From positions 8,095,179 to 8,159,178 of the forward strand of contig CM017573.1 of the NCBI GenBank assembly GCA_007844125.1: a DNA stretch of 64,000 bases. Direction: 5' to 3'. Each line of letters begins with the position of its first letter. Position 1 is the first letter of the stretch. The position numbers were made by a program, and so were the translations under genes. Shown here in pieces: positions 13,876 to 26,700 of the stretch. The notes beneath the pieces are model-generated. The model ran no database searches and was not told the DNA's origin. It saw nothing but the letters and a program-made list of their open reading frames with translations. The DNA comes from Sinonovacula constricta. Its lineage: Eukaryota; Mollusca; Bivalvia; Cardiida; Solecurtidae.

Positions 13876-13984
13876 TAAAGACAACAAACATAAAGCAGAT
13901 TAGTAGACAACAAAAATAGACAAGAAACAAGTGAGAAGATGGTATATATTCTGTCTACAAAAACATAAAATTACCTCTTACACA

Positions 13985-14294
13985 ATAATAATAATAATAA
14001 TAATAATAATTATAATAATAATTATAATAATAATATTATTATTATTATTAATTTATAATAATGATAATATTAATATTAATAATAATAATGGTTATAATAA
14101 TAATAATGATAATAATATTAATATTAATAATAATAATGGTTATAATTAAAATAATAATATTAATAATAATAATGGTTATCATAATAATAATAAAAAAATA
14201 ATGATAATAATAATAATGATGATAAATAAAAATGATGATAAATAAAAATAATATTAATAACAATAATAATGATATAAATAATAATAATAATACA
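13985..14294. repeat. AAT/ATT simple repeat
   Basis: (AAT)n changing to ATT and AATGGTTAT-containing blocks. It starts about 110 bp after the GAT array. Confidence 0.9.
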
Positions 14295-14701
14295 AGGACT
14301 TCTACCAACACGTAAAATAAATTACCTCTCATATATATACATCCAGCCAGGACATAACCCAAGAATTTAATCCTTGTCACAAAACTTTGGACTCATAAAC
14401 TTGAATAGTTGAACACTTAAATACCTTCCTACATACACTTGATCATTAAACCTTTTGATAAATATGTCCTTATATACATTACTTCTTGCTACAGTTTTAT
14501 CTTTTGAAAATCTCTTTAAGGAGGTATACATCAGTTTGGAGCAAAAATATTTTCCTTATACATCTTTGTAAACCATTGTTATCTAAACAGATCAGTTTAT
14601 TCATGTCAAACATTAATGTCGGCAAAGTGAACCATAACGTCACAATCATCATTACAAACATGTATTTCCTATCTGAGTCATGCTGCACAGTTATCTATTT
14701 T

Positions 14702-14850
14702 TAAACCAAGAAAACCATGTGACCACTAATGTTTTAGTTCATCCATGTCATGGATCAATGTCTATTTTAAACAGGAGTCCCAATCCTTCTTATTAACTGA
14801 TATTATCACATATATATAAGAAGTAGGCAAACTGTAGGATATAACCTTCA
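14702..14850. mobile_element. MITE family F6 fragment
   Basis: Shares AACCAAGAAAACCATGTGAC and AATGTTTTAGTTCA with 36610-36660, and GGCAAACTGTAGGATA with the F6 terminus. 14851-15844 shows no gene. Confidence 0.5.
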
Positions 14851-15844
14851 AAACAAATTTCGATCCTTCTAATACCTATGTAAAAACCATTTTTACATGA
14901 TCTTCAATACTTCAAGACTCTTGTTGTAGAGTTTAATAAAAAAAATAATAAAGAAACTCCACACCGTCTGTCTTTTGCATTTTTTTGATGGATTTATAAA
15001 GTTAGTTTTCTTAAACTAAACTGAATTTCTTATTAAAATATCAATTTGTTTTAATTGTCATTATGTAAAAATGCTTACCTTCAAAAGATTTTGATATCCT
15101 CTAGATGAATTTTGTCTAGCTGAAGGTGACACAACTCTAATTGCACTCATTTTTCTAGAGTTATTGCCCTTTATTATATTGGCTATTTTAAGCACCTGCA
15201 ACTTGTAATGGGCTGCGTGAACTTTTACATGCTATAGCTGTAGTGGCAATATATTGCTTCCATTGATAAAACGGACGTTTCTCCGAACGTTCACCGACAC
15301 AGCCAGAAAGCTTGTGAATGCTGCTTTACTCGCAATAAACATAAAGCACCATTCATTTGACTATTTGTTCAGTCAGTATTGAATATTCCTTCTTGTCCCA
15401 TTGTTCATTAAATAACAAATACAGGAGATCAAGTGGGAACGGTCTTCACAATGGGGTTTTTTGGAAACTCGATATATTCATATTTATATGAATGTCAGTC
15501 CTCAACTTCAAACATTTAATATTGATTTTCAAGCTTTTTACATATTGGTTAAAGGAAATAAATGACATTAGCAGGTCTTTCTATTATATAAATCAATAAA
15601 TCAATGAATAAAATGTAAACAAAATTTTGACGTAGTTATCGATCGACTTAAACTTTTGTGTCCCAATCAAAAATAGGTAAGTGGCTTTACTGTGTATTTT
15701 TGATAATAATTCATAATACAATAATTTTGTATTTTTTTTTTCAATTATTTAAAAAAAATGAATCTATCATAGGACTGGATGATATACAGTATAAAAAATA
15801 AAATTAAAGAAAGTCAACAGATTGAATTGAGTATTTTAACACAG

Positions 15845-16097
15845 TTTGTTTTTATTTGTTCTTCAGATATATAGCAGCGACCAATTATGACCATTATAGT
15901 GATGTCAAGCTGTTTATGTGGAGAAAGATCCCAGAAAAATGTCTGGGTAGAACCACCGGCGCACCTCAAGTCAGCTGGAAGACCTTTCCACATTACCTTT
16001 CCTGCGCCCCGAACGGGACTCGAACCCACGTGGTGAGAGAGTATGTATTCTGACGAATTACAAATTTGTGACACTACCACTACATCACGGCCACCCA
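15845..16097 (-). mobile_element. SINE family S2 copy
   Basis: Reverse-complement S2 with box B as GGGACTCGAACCCACGTGG. 16098-16319 is AT-rich with nothing further. Confidence 0.75.
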
Positions 16098-16319
16098 GGA
16101 GATTCTACCCGAACGTAATAAAATGGAAACGAGTCAATTAAATAGTTAATTAACAAGTTAATTAATTAACGGTGCCACTAATAGAAAATTAGTTTATGTG
16201 TTACCACACAAATAAGCCTATCAAGTTAATAAAAATTGTCAATTATAGACAATTATTTTATGTACAACACAACACAACAAACAAAAAGAATTAATATTAA
16301 GAATATATTAAGCAAATAT

Positions 16320-17010
16320 TTATCAATTTAAGATAATATGAATCAATTAGTCAATTTAAGATAATGTGAATCAATTAGTCAATTTAAGATAAAGTGAATA
16401 AATAAGTTAATTTAAGATAATGTGAATCAATTAGTCAATTTAAGATAAAGTGAATAAATAAGTTAATTTAAGATAATGTGAATAAATTAGTTTATTTAAG
16501 ATAATGTGAATCAATTAGTCAATTTAAGATAACAGAACAGAACAGAACAAATCTTTATTAATCAACCCAGGTATGGTAAACCATACAACATGGGGTCAAG
16601 TATAAATGTTAATGTACAAATATAAATATTCCGATCAGTGGAAAGACTAAAGAGGGGGAAGCAATGTAAATAATGTGAATAAATTAGTCAACTATATGAT
16701 GTGAATAAATTAGTCAATATAAGATAATGTGAATAAATCAGTCAATTTAAGATAATGTGAATTTTTTTTTCAATTTAAGATAATGTGAATAAGTCTACTT
16801 ATCAATTTAAGGTTATGTAAATCAATTTGTCAATTTAAGATAATGTAAATCAATTAGTCAATTTAAGGTAATGTAAATCAATTAGTCAATTTAAGATAAT
16901 GTAAATCAATTAGTCAATTTAAGATAATGTGAATAAGTTAAGTAAGTAATTGATTTAAGATAATGTAAATCAATTAGTCAGTTTAAGATACGTGAATAAA
17001 TTCAGATAAA
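16320..17010. repeat. 28-bp AT-rich minisatellite, interrupted
   Basis: The unit joins GATAATGTGAATCAATT and AGTCAATTTAA, about 28 bp, with variable copies. It is broken at 16532-16670 by another element. Confidence 0.9.
16532..16670 (-). mobile_element. LINE 3'-end fragment inside the minisatellite
   Basis: The plus strand begins AACAGAACAGAACAGAACAA then ATCTTTATT, the reverse of a typical LINE 3' tail with pentamer (TTCTG)n. The fragment lacks coding sequence. Family not determined. Confidence 0.5.
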
Positions 17011-17417
17011 GTAATATATGTTGTTTGATGGCAGGACGAAATTACATCAACATTAAGTGACAGGTATACATGGTTGTGTACCTTCATGCCATTTCAATTC
17101 AGTTTTAATATTTACAACATTATATCATTTATTATCATTGAAATAAAAAATTCTTTTTTTTTCTTGAAACATATGCTTAAATGGAACTAATACTTTTTTT
17201 AATAACTAAAATATGTTAGTTATTCATAACAAGACAGAGATTTCCTTCAGTGTACAACAATTCCATATCTATGGGAGATAACTCAAGGTAATATTTTTAA
17301 CCACGACTTCCTGATTTTTTCATTTTTTTAAAATTTTTCTCCATCTAGTTGTTGAGACAGAAGATACTCTGTGGATTAAAGTCTCTTGTCAATGCAAGTT
17401 ACAGATTTTATTTTTCA

Positions 17418-18033
17418 GGCTGTCAACCAGGTCTTCTCCTAAATATAGGAGGAATATGGGAATATTTTTCGCAACAAATATAGGAGCTTTTGGATGTTTG
17501 GTTTTGAGGCAAAATACAGGAGTTTGGAGTCTCCAGCTTAAAATAGTTTCATTTACTGGCACTTATACTAAAAACTCTTAACTGTACACTTACTGTTTCT
17601 ACAATAATCAATGTCTAAAATGTTTAACGTTAAAATGAAGGAAACCATTATCTTCGGACAACAGCATCACGATCAAGGCAGAAGGTCGCTGCAAAGCACA
17701 TCACCATCACTATCATCAGAATGGTCACCTAAAAAACCTGTGTCCTATTGCACTGCCTTGCTAGGTGACCATACAGATTATGAAGAGGAGCACAGCAGCA
17801 TTGGTTGAAGGATTGTGATGCTGTTGCAGGCATTGAAATTATTTTACCTGTCAAAAAACAGAAGCCAAAAGCAGTATAAAAGAAGTATTTACTATCTTAA
17901 TTTATTGGCAAAAAATTTACTAAAATATAGGAATATTTTTTTAAAATATAGGAAAATATTTTTTTTTCAGAATATAAGATTTTGATCCAAAATATAGGAG
18001 AAATAAAGGGATACAGGAATCAGCTGACAGCCT
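17418..18033. mobile_element. MITE with CAGGCTGTCA inverted ends
   Basis: A 10-bp perfect terminal inverted repeat CAGGCTGTCA...TGACAGCCTG spans 616 bp, flanked by T-rich, similar sequence (possible imperfect 8-bp duplication). The interior repeats AAATATAGGA motifs near both ends. The CAG start and length suggest a hAT-type MITE (inference). A 65-codon frame inside is unrecognised. Confidence 0.55.
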
Positions 18034-18104
18034 GTTTATGTTTTTGAGATTCATTGCAGCAAAACAATTATGTTCAGGTCTCTTGTCTGACTATTATATT
18101 ACTG

Positions 18105-18240
18105 AACTAGGAGAAAGATTCGCCCCCTAGACAAATGTCTGGGTAGAACCACTGGCACACCTTGTTAACACCTGGAAGAACTCCCAACAAGATTACAACT
18201 TGATGGAGATTTGAACCCATGTGGCGATGCAGAACCTTGT
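18105..18240 (-). mobile_element. Degenerate SINE S2 fragment
   Basis: ACAAATGTCTGGGTAGAACC and TTTGAACCCATGTGG match S2. 18241-18455 and 18728-18800 hold three or four diverged copies of a GGTTGATGAAAACACCAGAAAA-like unit (see GGTTGATATTAACACCAG), not classified. Confidence 0.5.
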
Positions 18241-18463
18241 TGGTTTTAAATGGTTGATGAAAACACCAGAAAAAAAAATCAACATGTCAGATTTCTCCCC
18301 TGAACTGGGGCTTGAATCCACATTGTAATGTAAATGTTAATATTGGTTAAAGTTTTTAATGATAAACACTAGAAAAAGAAGTCAACATGCAAAGTTAATG
18401 AACTGGTGGGGGCTTTGTTTAATGGTTGATATTAACACCAGAAAAGTCAACTTGTAAAGTAGA

Positions 18464-18726
18464 ATGGGATGGGATGGGATTTTGTTGCTGATACTGTCCA
18501 GCGACATTTCTATCATTATAGCACAGGGGCACTTATGAGGTGCCCAGGGACTGAACCCTGCCAGTCCATTATACTATACAGGTGTAATGCTGTCCCCTTA
18601 GCCCCGAGCATTAGGAGGGAAGCCACTACTACCAACTTTAGTATTTGCTTTGACCCAGCAAGGGTTTGAACCCGCAACCTCCCGATCCGCAAGCTGACGC
18701 TCTACCACTTGAGCTATTGTGGGCGG
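18464..18726 (-). mobile_element. SINE family S1 copy
   Basis: tRNA-like head on the minus strand (box A AGCTCAAGTGGTAGAGCG, box B GGTTCAAACCC). The body contains the shared CTAAGGGGACAGCATTAC and GGCACCTCATAAGTGCCCC segments. 18800-19518 shows no gene. Confidence 0.8.
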
Positions 18727-19518
18727 TGTAAAGTAGGTGAATGTGTTTAAATTGGTTAATATTATTAGTGGAAACAATAAACAAGTTAATTAAGTAAATT
18801 AAACAGTTTATTTCCGTCAATGCGGAGGTAAATCATAGCTCAATTAACAAGTAACATTAAGACAGTGTACAAGTAATGCAAAATAAAGTTCAAAACAGCA
18901 ATAATAAAAGGCATTTAAACAAAAAAAACAACTAAATAACATTACAAAAGTTAACATTACAAACACATAGTCAACATGAACATAGAAACAAGATAACATC
19001 CTTTGGTGAAAATTAGGCTATAAATGTGGTCTCCAGAGTGTTCACAAGTATTTCCTAAAACTTGACCTTTTGTCCTTGTTTTTGACCCCATGAGACCCAA
19101 TAATGAACTCAACCAAGATTTCATGCAGACAAACATTTTGACCAAGTTTGATGAAGATAAGATAAAAGCTGTGGCTTTTAACATGTTCACAAGCTAAATT
19201 GTTGACGACGGACGAAAGGATATCAGAAAAGCTCACCTTGAGCGCTTTATTCTAAAAAGGCATTTTGCCAAAAATAAATCTAAAAAACATTACAAAACAA
19301 AACGTACACGTAAGCATAAACACATAGTCAACATGGAAACAAGATTGCATTATATATGGTCTTTCAGCCATACAATCTAAATTCTGAAAACAATAATCTA
19401 CCAATGACAAGTGAGAATTTACAAATACATGTTTCTAAATCAAAATCATATTATATGGATTTTTGCCCATATCATATAAATAATAAATATATGGTCTGAC
19501 TAACCAGTAAAGGCATGC

Positions 19519-20023
19519 TTAAATGTGGTATTCGACAGTTTGCGGATATCAAATACATGTAACAATATACTGCTTTGGAGAATTTTGGCATATTTTTTTG
19601 TATACATTTATATTTTAGTCTTAATAAATAAGTTTTTGAACACTAAATGAATTGTTAGAACTTATCGCGAAAAGATAATCACTCTAAATGTGCATTGTTT
19701 CTAACTTTATAAAAAATAAAACTCGGTAGTAGTCTCTGCTAAAAATAGATATCGACGTCAAAGCGGTTTACCCGGTTGACTAAATAATGTGATCCCAAAA
19801 GTAAGTGGTCACGTGGTTGTCTAAGTTAAAAATAGCTATCTCTGCATCGTGGCTCAGATAGGAAATACCTGTTTGCAATGACAAGTGGTGATTTATGCTT
19901 CACTGTTCACACTGATCTAGGACATCAACGAACAGCATTTTGCATGAACTTTTCAAGTACCAATGACCTATTTGGTTTTTAAGAAAAGAAATTTTGGTCC
20001 AAACTGTCAGATACCACCTTTAA
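19519..20023. mobile_element. MITE family F6, complete, TTAA ends
   Basis: Left end TTAAATGTGGTATTCGACAG and right end CTGTCAGATACCACCTTTAA are inverted copies, giving a ~20-bp TIR within TTAA. TTAA duplication is typical of piggyBac-type elements (inference). The interior GATATCGACGTCA recurs in the copies at 25.2 kb and 36.5 kb. Confidence 0.7.
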
Positions 20024-20269
20024 AGGTTTGTTTACATGCTACAAATAGTCAAATTTAGAACAAAAATATATTATATTATATTGGCATTACATCAATGAAA
20101 TCTAAACAAGGTATGGTAAACTTACATAGTAGACATAGCCATTTTAAAAATTACAACAAACAGCACTTACTGATGGCATAATATTAAAAAACAACAACAC
20201 ATTTTTCTTTACACTTTTCACCAGGAACTTAATAGTCATGTGTTTTATACAATGCTTTTTTAATGGAGT

Positions 20270-20640
20270 ACATTGGTTAAAATGGAAATTGTCTCCCTTG
20301 TTAGATACTATCCGAGGTATTCCAAACAGTAGGCAAATCCTTTAAGTTGAAATTCTTGGACTTTATTGCCTGTTTTTTTTTTGTAGATATTGCAATTACA
20401 AACAGTGAAATTTCTTACTTTTGCATAAATATAAGCTTAAAATCCATTTACATTCATACATAGATTTGTCATTAAAAAAAAAAAAATGGAAGCATTTGAT
20501 GATGGTTTAACTGGGTATCACAAGAAAAGTCAACATTTATGTCAAAAGAGCACAAGCATAAAAACTGAGTCAAACAAATGAAAGGACCTACTTGCAGTGA
20601 GATATTATTCAGGGGAGACTACTCATTAATGTCTTATTGC
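20270..20640 (+). mobile_element. MITE-like family F5 copy
   Basis: ATTGTCTCCCTTGTTAGATA start, GGTATTCCAAACAGTAGG body and AGGGGAGACTACTCATTAAT end. 20641-21234 shows nothing. Confidence 0.6.
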
Positions 20641-21234
20641 ACATTGTAGCATTCTTATCTAACTCCTACATTCAAGAACTCTTTTAACCAAACAGCCCAC
20701 TAAGCCCTTTGCAGATAGGCTGTTAATAGGCTGTTAACAGGCTTAACAGGCGGTGAATGTTTTCTATAGCTTGACTCAAAGTTCATGGTTAGGTACTGTG
20801 GGGACGGTATTCATCCAAACTCTTAAAAACATAAAAGCATCCACGTAAACGATTAATGGCTGAATTAGTTTCTGTTTGCTCTTGATACTTAAATTTTATA
20901 TTATTTTTACTAATATAATCGTCATTTTATATGTTCTAGGATTTTTAACGATGAAAAGGAATTGAAGTGATATTTTCTACTATAACTGGGATAATAAAAC
21001 ATCTGTAAACTTTTGAAATGCAATTTAAAACAACTTTATCCTAATCTTTATTTAATAAACCATTGTGCTCAATCAATTTATTTTAATTGATTTTTTTTAA
21101 GTGATTACACATATGTACATGTATGTGAGAATTAGGCAACTTTACACATATGGCTTTAAGTGTTATGTAGCTAATATAAGTAACAATTAGGAAACATTGG
21201 TGAAATGAGCATGATTGTATACAAAAGCAGATAT

Positions 21235-21625
21235 ATTGGTGAAAGGTAAATTGTCTCCCTTGTTAGTTATTATCCGAGGTATTCCAAACAGAAGATAGGT
21301 CCTACCAGTTGGAATTCTTGGACTTTATCGTCTGTTCTTTTATAAATATTTAGTTTGGAAATGCTTGGATTTTATGGCCTGTTTTTTTTTTAAGATGGTG
21401 CAAACGGAAAAAAATCTTACTTTTGCAAATTTCAATCGACTGATATACTTATAAAGATGGTTTTAAACAACAAAATAGATGTTTTTGTAGGAAATTAAAA
21501 CTGGGTATCACAAAAAATGAATAAAAGTCAACATACACACCAAAGACTACAAGCATAAATAACACGAAATCCAAATAAAAGGACCTCCTTGCATGAAGAG
21601 ATTATCCAAGGGACACCATCCAATG
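21235..21625 (+). mobile_element. Diverged MITE-like family F5 copy
   Basis: Keeps TTGTCTCCCTTGTTAG and GGAATTCTTGGACTTTATCG but has an altered 3' end (AAGGGACACC). Confidence 0.5.
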
Positions 21626-21879
21626 TCTTTTATTGAAACAAGAAAATATTGTTTCTCTCCCCTGGTAATTATGTACGATTATAGCATATAAGTATTTGTG
21701 CAATGCTGTGTGTTTATTATATTTTTACGCATGTGGTTATATAAACATTTACATAAATAAAATAAATCTAATGACAATAGCAATGAAAAAATAAAAAAAA
21801 ATAGTATTTATAAAAGATGCCATTGAATAAAACTTTGCAATTTTTTTGTAATCTTAGAAAGAATTTTAAAACGTAAAAT

Positions 21880-22186
21880 GTTTGTTTATTGGGTTTATTA
21901 TCTCTCCAACAGTATTTCAGTTATCTGGAGATGGTGTCAACTTGAAGCAGATATAGTGCTGCCTTCACTGTGTATAGCATGCCTTTAACACCTGGCATAC
22001 TACACCCAGTCACACCATCCTGACACCGGGCCAACCAGATGTGGAACTACCCTTATATTTGCTTGAGCATTAGCAAGAGCTATACAACTAACATTTTCAA
22101 CGACTTTGGTATGTTGTGGCCTGGGATCGAACCCAGGGCCTCTCGTACCTGGAGCTGATGCTCTACCGATTGTGCAAGCAGTTCCA
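21880..22186 (-). mobile_element. SINE family S3, near full length
   Basis: Reverse-complement S3 from the CAATAAACCC end to the head (box B GGGTTCGATCCC, head damaged at AGCAGTTCC). Confidence 0.75.
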
Positions 22187-22318
22187 GTAAAAAAAGCAAA
22201 ATGTTTGGTGTGGTTAGAAATAGATCGCAAGCAGGAAAATGTTACATCGTGCTCAAATACTCAAAGAATAACATATTTGTATAAAAATAAGCTCTGAATA
22301 CATTTAAAAGGCAACTAC

Positions 22319-22583
22319 AAGGATTTGCCGGCATTTTTGCCAAAACTGTACAGTGACATTTCTATCATTATAGCACAGGGGCACTTATGAGAAGCCCAGG
22401 GACTGAACTTGGCCAGCCCATTATACTGACACCGAAGAGTCAGGCGTAATGTTGTCCCCTTAGCCCCAAGCCTTAGGAGGGAAGCCACTACTACCAAGTT
22501 TAAAGTCTTTGGTATGACCCGGCCGAGGTTTAAACCCGCGACCTCCTGATCCACAAGCCGACACTTGAGCTACTGTGTCTGAT
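22319..22583 (-). mobile_element. SINE family S1 copy
   Basis: Reverse-complement S1 from TTTGCCGGCATTTTTGCC to a deleted head (about 10 bp missing around the box A region). 22584-22834 is unrecognised. Confidence 0.78.
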
Positions 22584-22837
22584 GGGCAGCAATTAAGGGG
22601 CTGTGATTGTCATCTGAGAGAGCAGGGTCAGATGTGTTCCAAGTGACTGCACAAGAATTTATATAGGAAGAATGCTGGGAATTGTGATGTTATTACCGGT
22701 AAATTGTGAAGTTATGTCATATGACTGTACTAAAATAGCACTTTAAATAATCTCATTTATTGTTTGCAATTTTATTACATCAATTTTGTGGGAAATTGTA
22801 CTAACAATACAAAAAGGCTTTTAGTATTAATTGTATT

Positions 22838-23642
22838 TGAAATATTTACAAACTTAAAAAATAAAATTCTTCACCTGGAGTGTAACATTTTACCAAAGTA
22901 AGACCACTTTTCTGTGTCTTTATCTTCATTATCTCAAGAACATTCATATAAAATCCGTAACACTTGTCGTTTCAAGAACTTCCTTTTTGATCATTTTCTT
23001 ACCACTGGACATTCTTTTAAATATGTGAACATACAACTGTTGCAAAAAATTGCTTCCGATGACGATGTTTTTAAAGGTTTTAAATTACAGGCCAGATACA
23101 GTGCCGAACTTGATTGGATTAAAAAACTTCAGACTCCATTTCCACTTGGTCTTAATGACAGTTTTCATCAGGAGGGAGAAATTTCTAAAAATCCGAACAT
23201 TGATATCTTTAGTATGCTATCTTGCAAACGCCGATCTCAAGTTATTAGAAAAAAACATAATCTTAAATGCAGATTTAGGAAAAATATCTCTAATCAAGTT
23301 CTGGACACACTTTATATTCGATCTGGTATTCATGCCTTACTTTGTACAGTTACAAATCTACCTTCGAAATCACTAGTTATTTTGGACAATGAGGCAGATA
23401 AAATATATTTACATACTCATCCTTTATATAATGTGGCTTCCATCATTCAAAAGTATACTACCCATGCTTTAAGACTGCCTATTTATAAACAGTCCCAACA
23501 CAAACAACATTTTATGAAAATGAAATACATTAATAAAGAGATTGATGTTGTCCAAATTTTTACTAACTTAAAGGATAAAGTTCTTCACTTGGAGTGTAAC
23601 ATTTTATCACAGTAGGACGACTTTTCTTTGTCTTTATCTTCA
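22838..23642 (+). mobile_element. Penelope-like retroelement fragment with tandem end
   Basis: An open frame at 22914-23615 (233 codons) has WIKKLQTPFPLGLND, a pattern I associate with the C-terminal endonuclease part (GIY-YIG region) of Penelope-like or related retroelement proteins. I see no reverse-transcriptase core. The end of the frame (HLECNIL then stop, and its 3' flank TTTGTCTTTATCTTCA) is repeated at about 22838-22930, just before the frame. This reads as the junction of a head-to-tail tandem, the upstream copy being cut to its last ~100 bp. The fragment ends at the caspase stop codon. Family assignment is tentative. Confidence 0.5.
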
Positions 23643-23772
23643 CTTGAACATCAGTTTCTTCCGCAACGTGAATAGAGGGGCGGGGACTTGTTTGTAAATT
23701 CCTCCTTCCATCTTGGCGTCACCTTGGGCAACCAATCTGTTCACTTCTGTCAGAATACTGATCAAATCATGC
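23640..23772 (-). CDS. CASP8-like: Caspase exon 14: p10 C-terminus and stop
   Basis: Residues 701-744 and TGA at 23642-23640; acceptor CATTTCCAG. HDLISILTEVNRLVA is the p10 helix and QVPAPLFTLRKKLMF the last strand, the usual caspase end. The stop codon touches the Penelope-like repeat on its 3' side, so the 3' UTR is probably transposon-derived. Confidence 0.96.
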
Positions 23773-26700
23773 CTGGAAATGAATAAAACATTTTAACACT
23801 ATCAATATTTTAGGTCTATAAACAAAGAAGCATTCTGCGGTGATAAAATGAACGATATATCACAACATTAAGGGGAACTATTTTACTGCAGTAGAATAGC
23901 TGTTCCTTTTACTTTCCCTACCCAATTTTAGTATTGCCACTCAATGACATATGGTGATAAGTTTTTTCTTTTGTTTCCGTTGACCTAAAACTTTACCCCT
24001 ATTCGTGGGAAAGTAATGGTGTTGTTTTACTATAACATTGTATTAAATTATAATACAAATAAATTAATTAAATATTGCAATTTCGTTGGTTGTTGATAAT
24101 TATAAAAATAACCAGGAAAGTTATAAAGGTTTTGACAAAGCTAAACTGCCAAACAGAAAAATGGCCTCCAAAGTTTTTCACTTACCTGTGTAAATTATGA
24201 TGTCACACCAGAATAAGTTGTAATTGTTTTGTTTTTGAGATAGATAGCAGCGACCATTTATGGTCATTATATGAATGGCCTGCTATTTTGGTGGAGGAAG
24301 ACCCCAGACAAATGTCTGGGTAGAACCACCGGCACACCGCAGGTCAGCTGGAAGACCTTCCCACATTAAGTCCTTTGCATCAAATGGGACATAACCATGT
24401 GGCTGGTGACTAAGGAATCAAAGGAGGTGAACAAACCGGCGAATCTATCACTACGCCGGGCGCTCTACCCCAAGAAGTTGTTATTTCAGTACTGTGAAAT
24501 ATCTGGTGATACTTTACACAATTAAACTTGCATCGACTTTCCACTCTTAAAGGTGGTATCCGACATTTTGGGCCATTTATTTTCCCCTCAAACAACCAAA
24601 TAAATTATTGTTGTCTGAAAAGATGCCCTTCACCAGAATGAAATACAGCTCTCACTAAATGGAACTAAATACAACAAAGCAGCCATTTTGCACTAACAAT
24701 TACAGGGGACGGAGTTGTCTTACATACAATCGTAAACAGAATATTCTAGAACATTCTAACTTGAGAATACAAAGGCAAGGACTTGAACATGTTAATATAA
24801 ATAGCAAGAATACTGCAAACAAGCTTCGGTGTAAGAAAAAGTGTAAAAAAAGTGTAAAAAAAAAAGAAGAGAAAAACAAACAACATAACCACAAACCTCT
24901 TTGCGTGAAGAGACAACATCTCACACAGTTTGCGAATGTACCATGATCCGTGGGTTCGGCTGCGGAATGAGACGTAACCGGGCACGGTGGCGTAACCAAT
25001 CAGGAAATCTGCCTCACTGGGAATTAGTTCCTCCTTGTCTTCCGCTGTTTGATTGTTCTGAGTCCCCTGTGTACCCTGATCTGGACCATCTTCTTCAAGG
25101 CGTGCACCTGTAATGTATTATTTTTTAGTATGAGTAAATTGAACACTAACTATATGTGAGACGGTACACATTGCTAAAAAATAACTCTAAATGATCATTC
25201 TTTCTAAATCTATCAATAAGCATGAATGTGATATCGGCTAAAATAGATATCGGACGTCAGCGCAGACTTTATAACATGATCTCAAAAAAAGTAAGTTGTC
25301 ACATGGTTGATTTAGTTTAAAAATAGGTATCTCTGCAGTGTGGCTACGATAGGAAATACATGTTTGTAATGATGATTTGGGTGTCATGCTTCACTTTTCA
25401 CACAGATCTAGGGCATTATTGACAGGGTTAATACAGCCATCCCATGCCAAAATTCAAGCACTTTTTAAGCACGTTATTCCATTTTTTAAGCACGTTTCTT
25501 TTTTCCCGACGCCATTTTGTTGTTTACAAAGGGGCGCAACTCTGACGTATTCGTACCCAATCTAGTTCAAACCGCTTGAAATTCGTCCCCTTACTATTAC
25601 GTTTCGCAAACAATTTATATATTTTGATACTGAATGTCTGTTTAAAACTTTCGACATTTTACCATGATCTTAGTCATTTGTTCATTTTTAAGCACTTTTT
25701 TTGAGAAAATTAAGCACTTTTAAGCACTTTTTAAAAGAGTAATTAAAATCAAAGACTTTTAAGGACTTTTTTCATTTTTAAGCACTTTTAAGAAAGGGGC
25801 TCAAATTTAAGCACTTTTTAAGACTGTGCGAACCCTGATTGAACAGCATGTTATAGGACCTATTCAGCGTAACAATGACTTATTTGGTTGTTCGAGAAAA
25901 AATATTTGGTCCAAACTGTCCCATACCTCCTTCAAACATCACTAAAAGTGATATAGGCTCATGAAGATGCAATGACCTTTCATACAACCTTGACCTGGAA
26001 TGGGGTGAACTTGCAAATAATATGCATTTCACACCTTCAAATGTATGGCAGAAGGATAGCAGAGTGTGCTTTAATACTTAAAGGCCTAGACACTAATATA
26101 TAGATAGTTTCCATTTGATGTCATAGGCATTGATAAAACAGTCTAAGGCAGCCATCTTTGAAGGCAGAAGTTAATGCAGGCTGAAATCTGGAAATATGTG
26201 CGTTATTAAACTCACCACTGTTTTTATTTTTCAGTCTTTTTTTTATGAATTTGATATCAAATTAAACAGCTTTTATGAAGTATGTTAAATATCCAAATAA
26301 AATAATTTGATCGTTTAAAAGGTAAAAAATAAGTACAACCAAAAAAAGATACACTGTTCATTTTGTTTAAGGATGTAACAATAATTTTATTTAATTATGT
26401 GTATTAATTTTTTGTGCATTTATCAATTTTAAAAAAAATTGCATTCTAAAAATATGAATTTCAAGAGCTTTCCAATGGTGTAACATAGGGATAAAAATGT
26501 GCAGCCAGTCCGGGACTTAATTCCGGGACACTTCGCTAACAGGGTGAATGCTCTACAGACTGAACTTACCGGACAACTTACACATTCTCTCCCTATCACC
26601 CGGCTACATATACCCAACTTGAAATTCATCCTCGAGTTTCCACAGATCATGTTTTACATTCAACTCCCAGGCACTTCTTAAGCACTTCTATATAATGACA

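Noticed and set aside
10474..13930. Many Ser/His/Ile-rich open frames on the minus strand
   Set aside because: They are translations of the GAT simple repeat.
24659..24946. Lys-rich plus-strand frame of 95 codons
   Set aside because: Low-complexity A-rich intron read through the antisense of exon 13; no homology seen.
24700..24999. Leu/Phe-rich 99-aa minus-strand frame
   Set aside because: It overlaps the p10 exon in a different frame and continues into intronic T-rich sequence.
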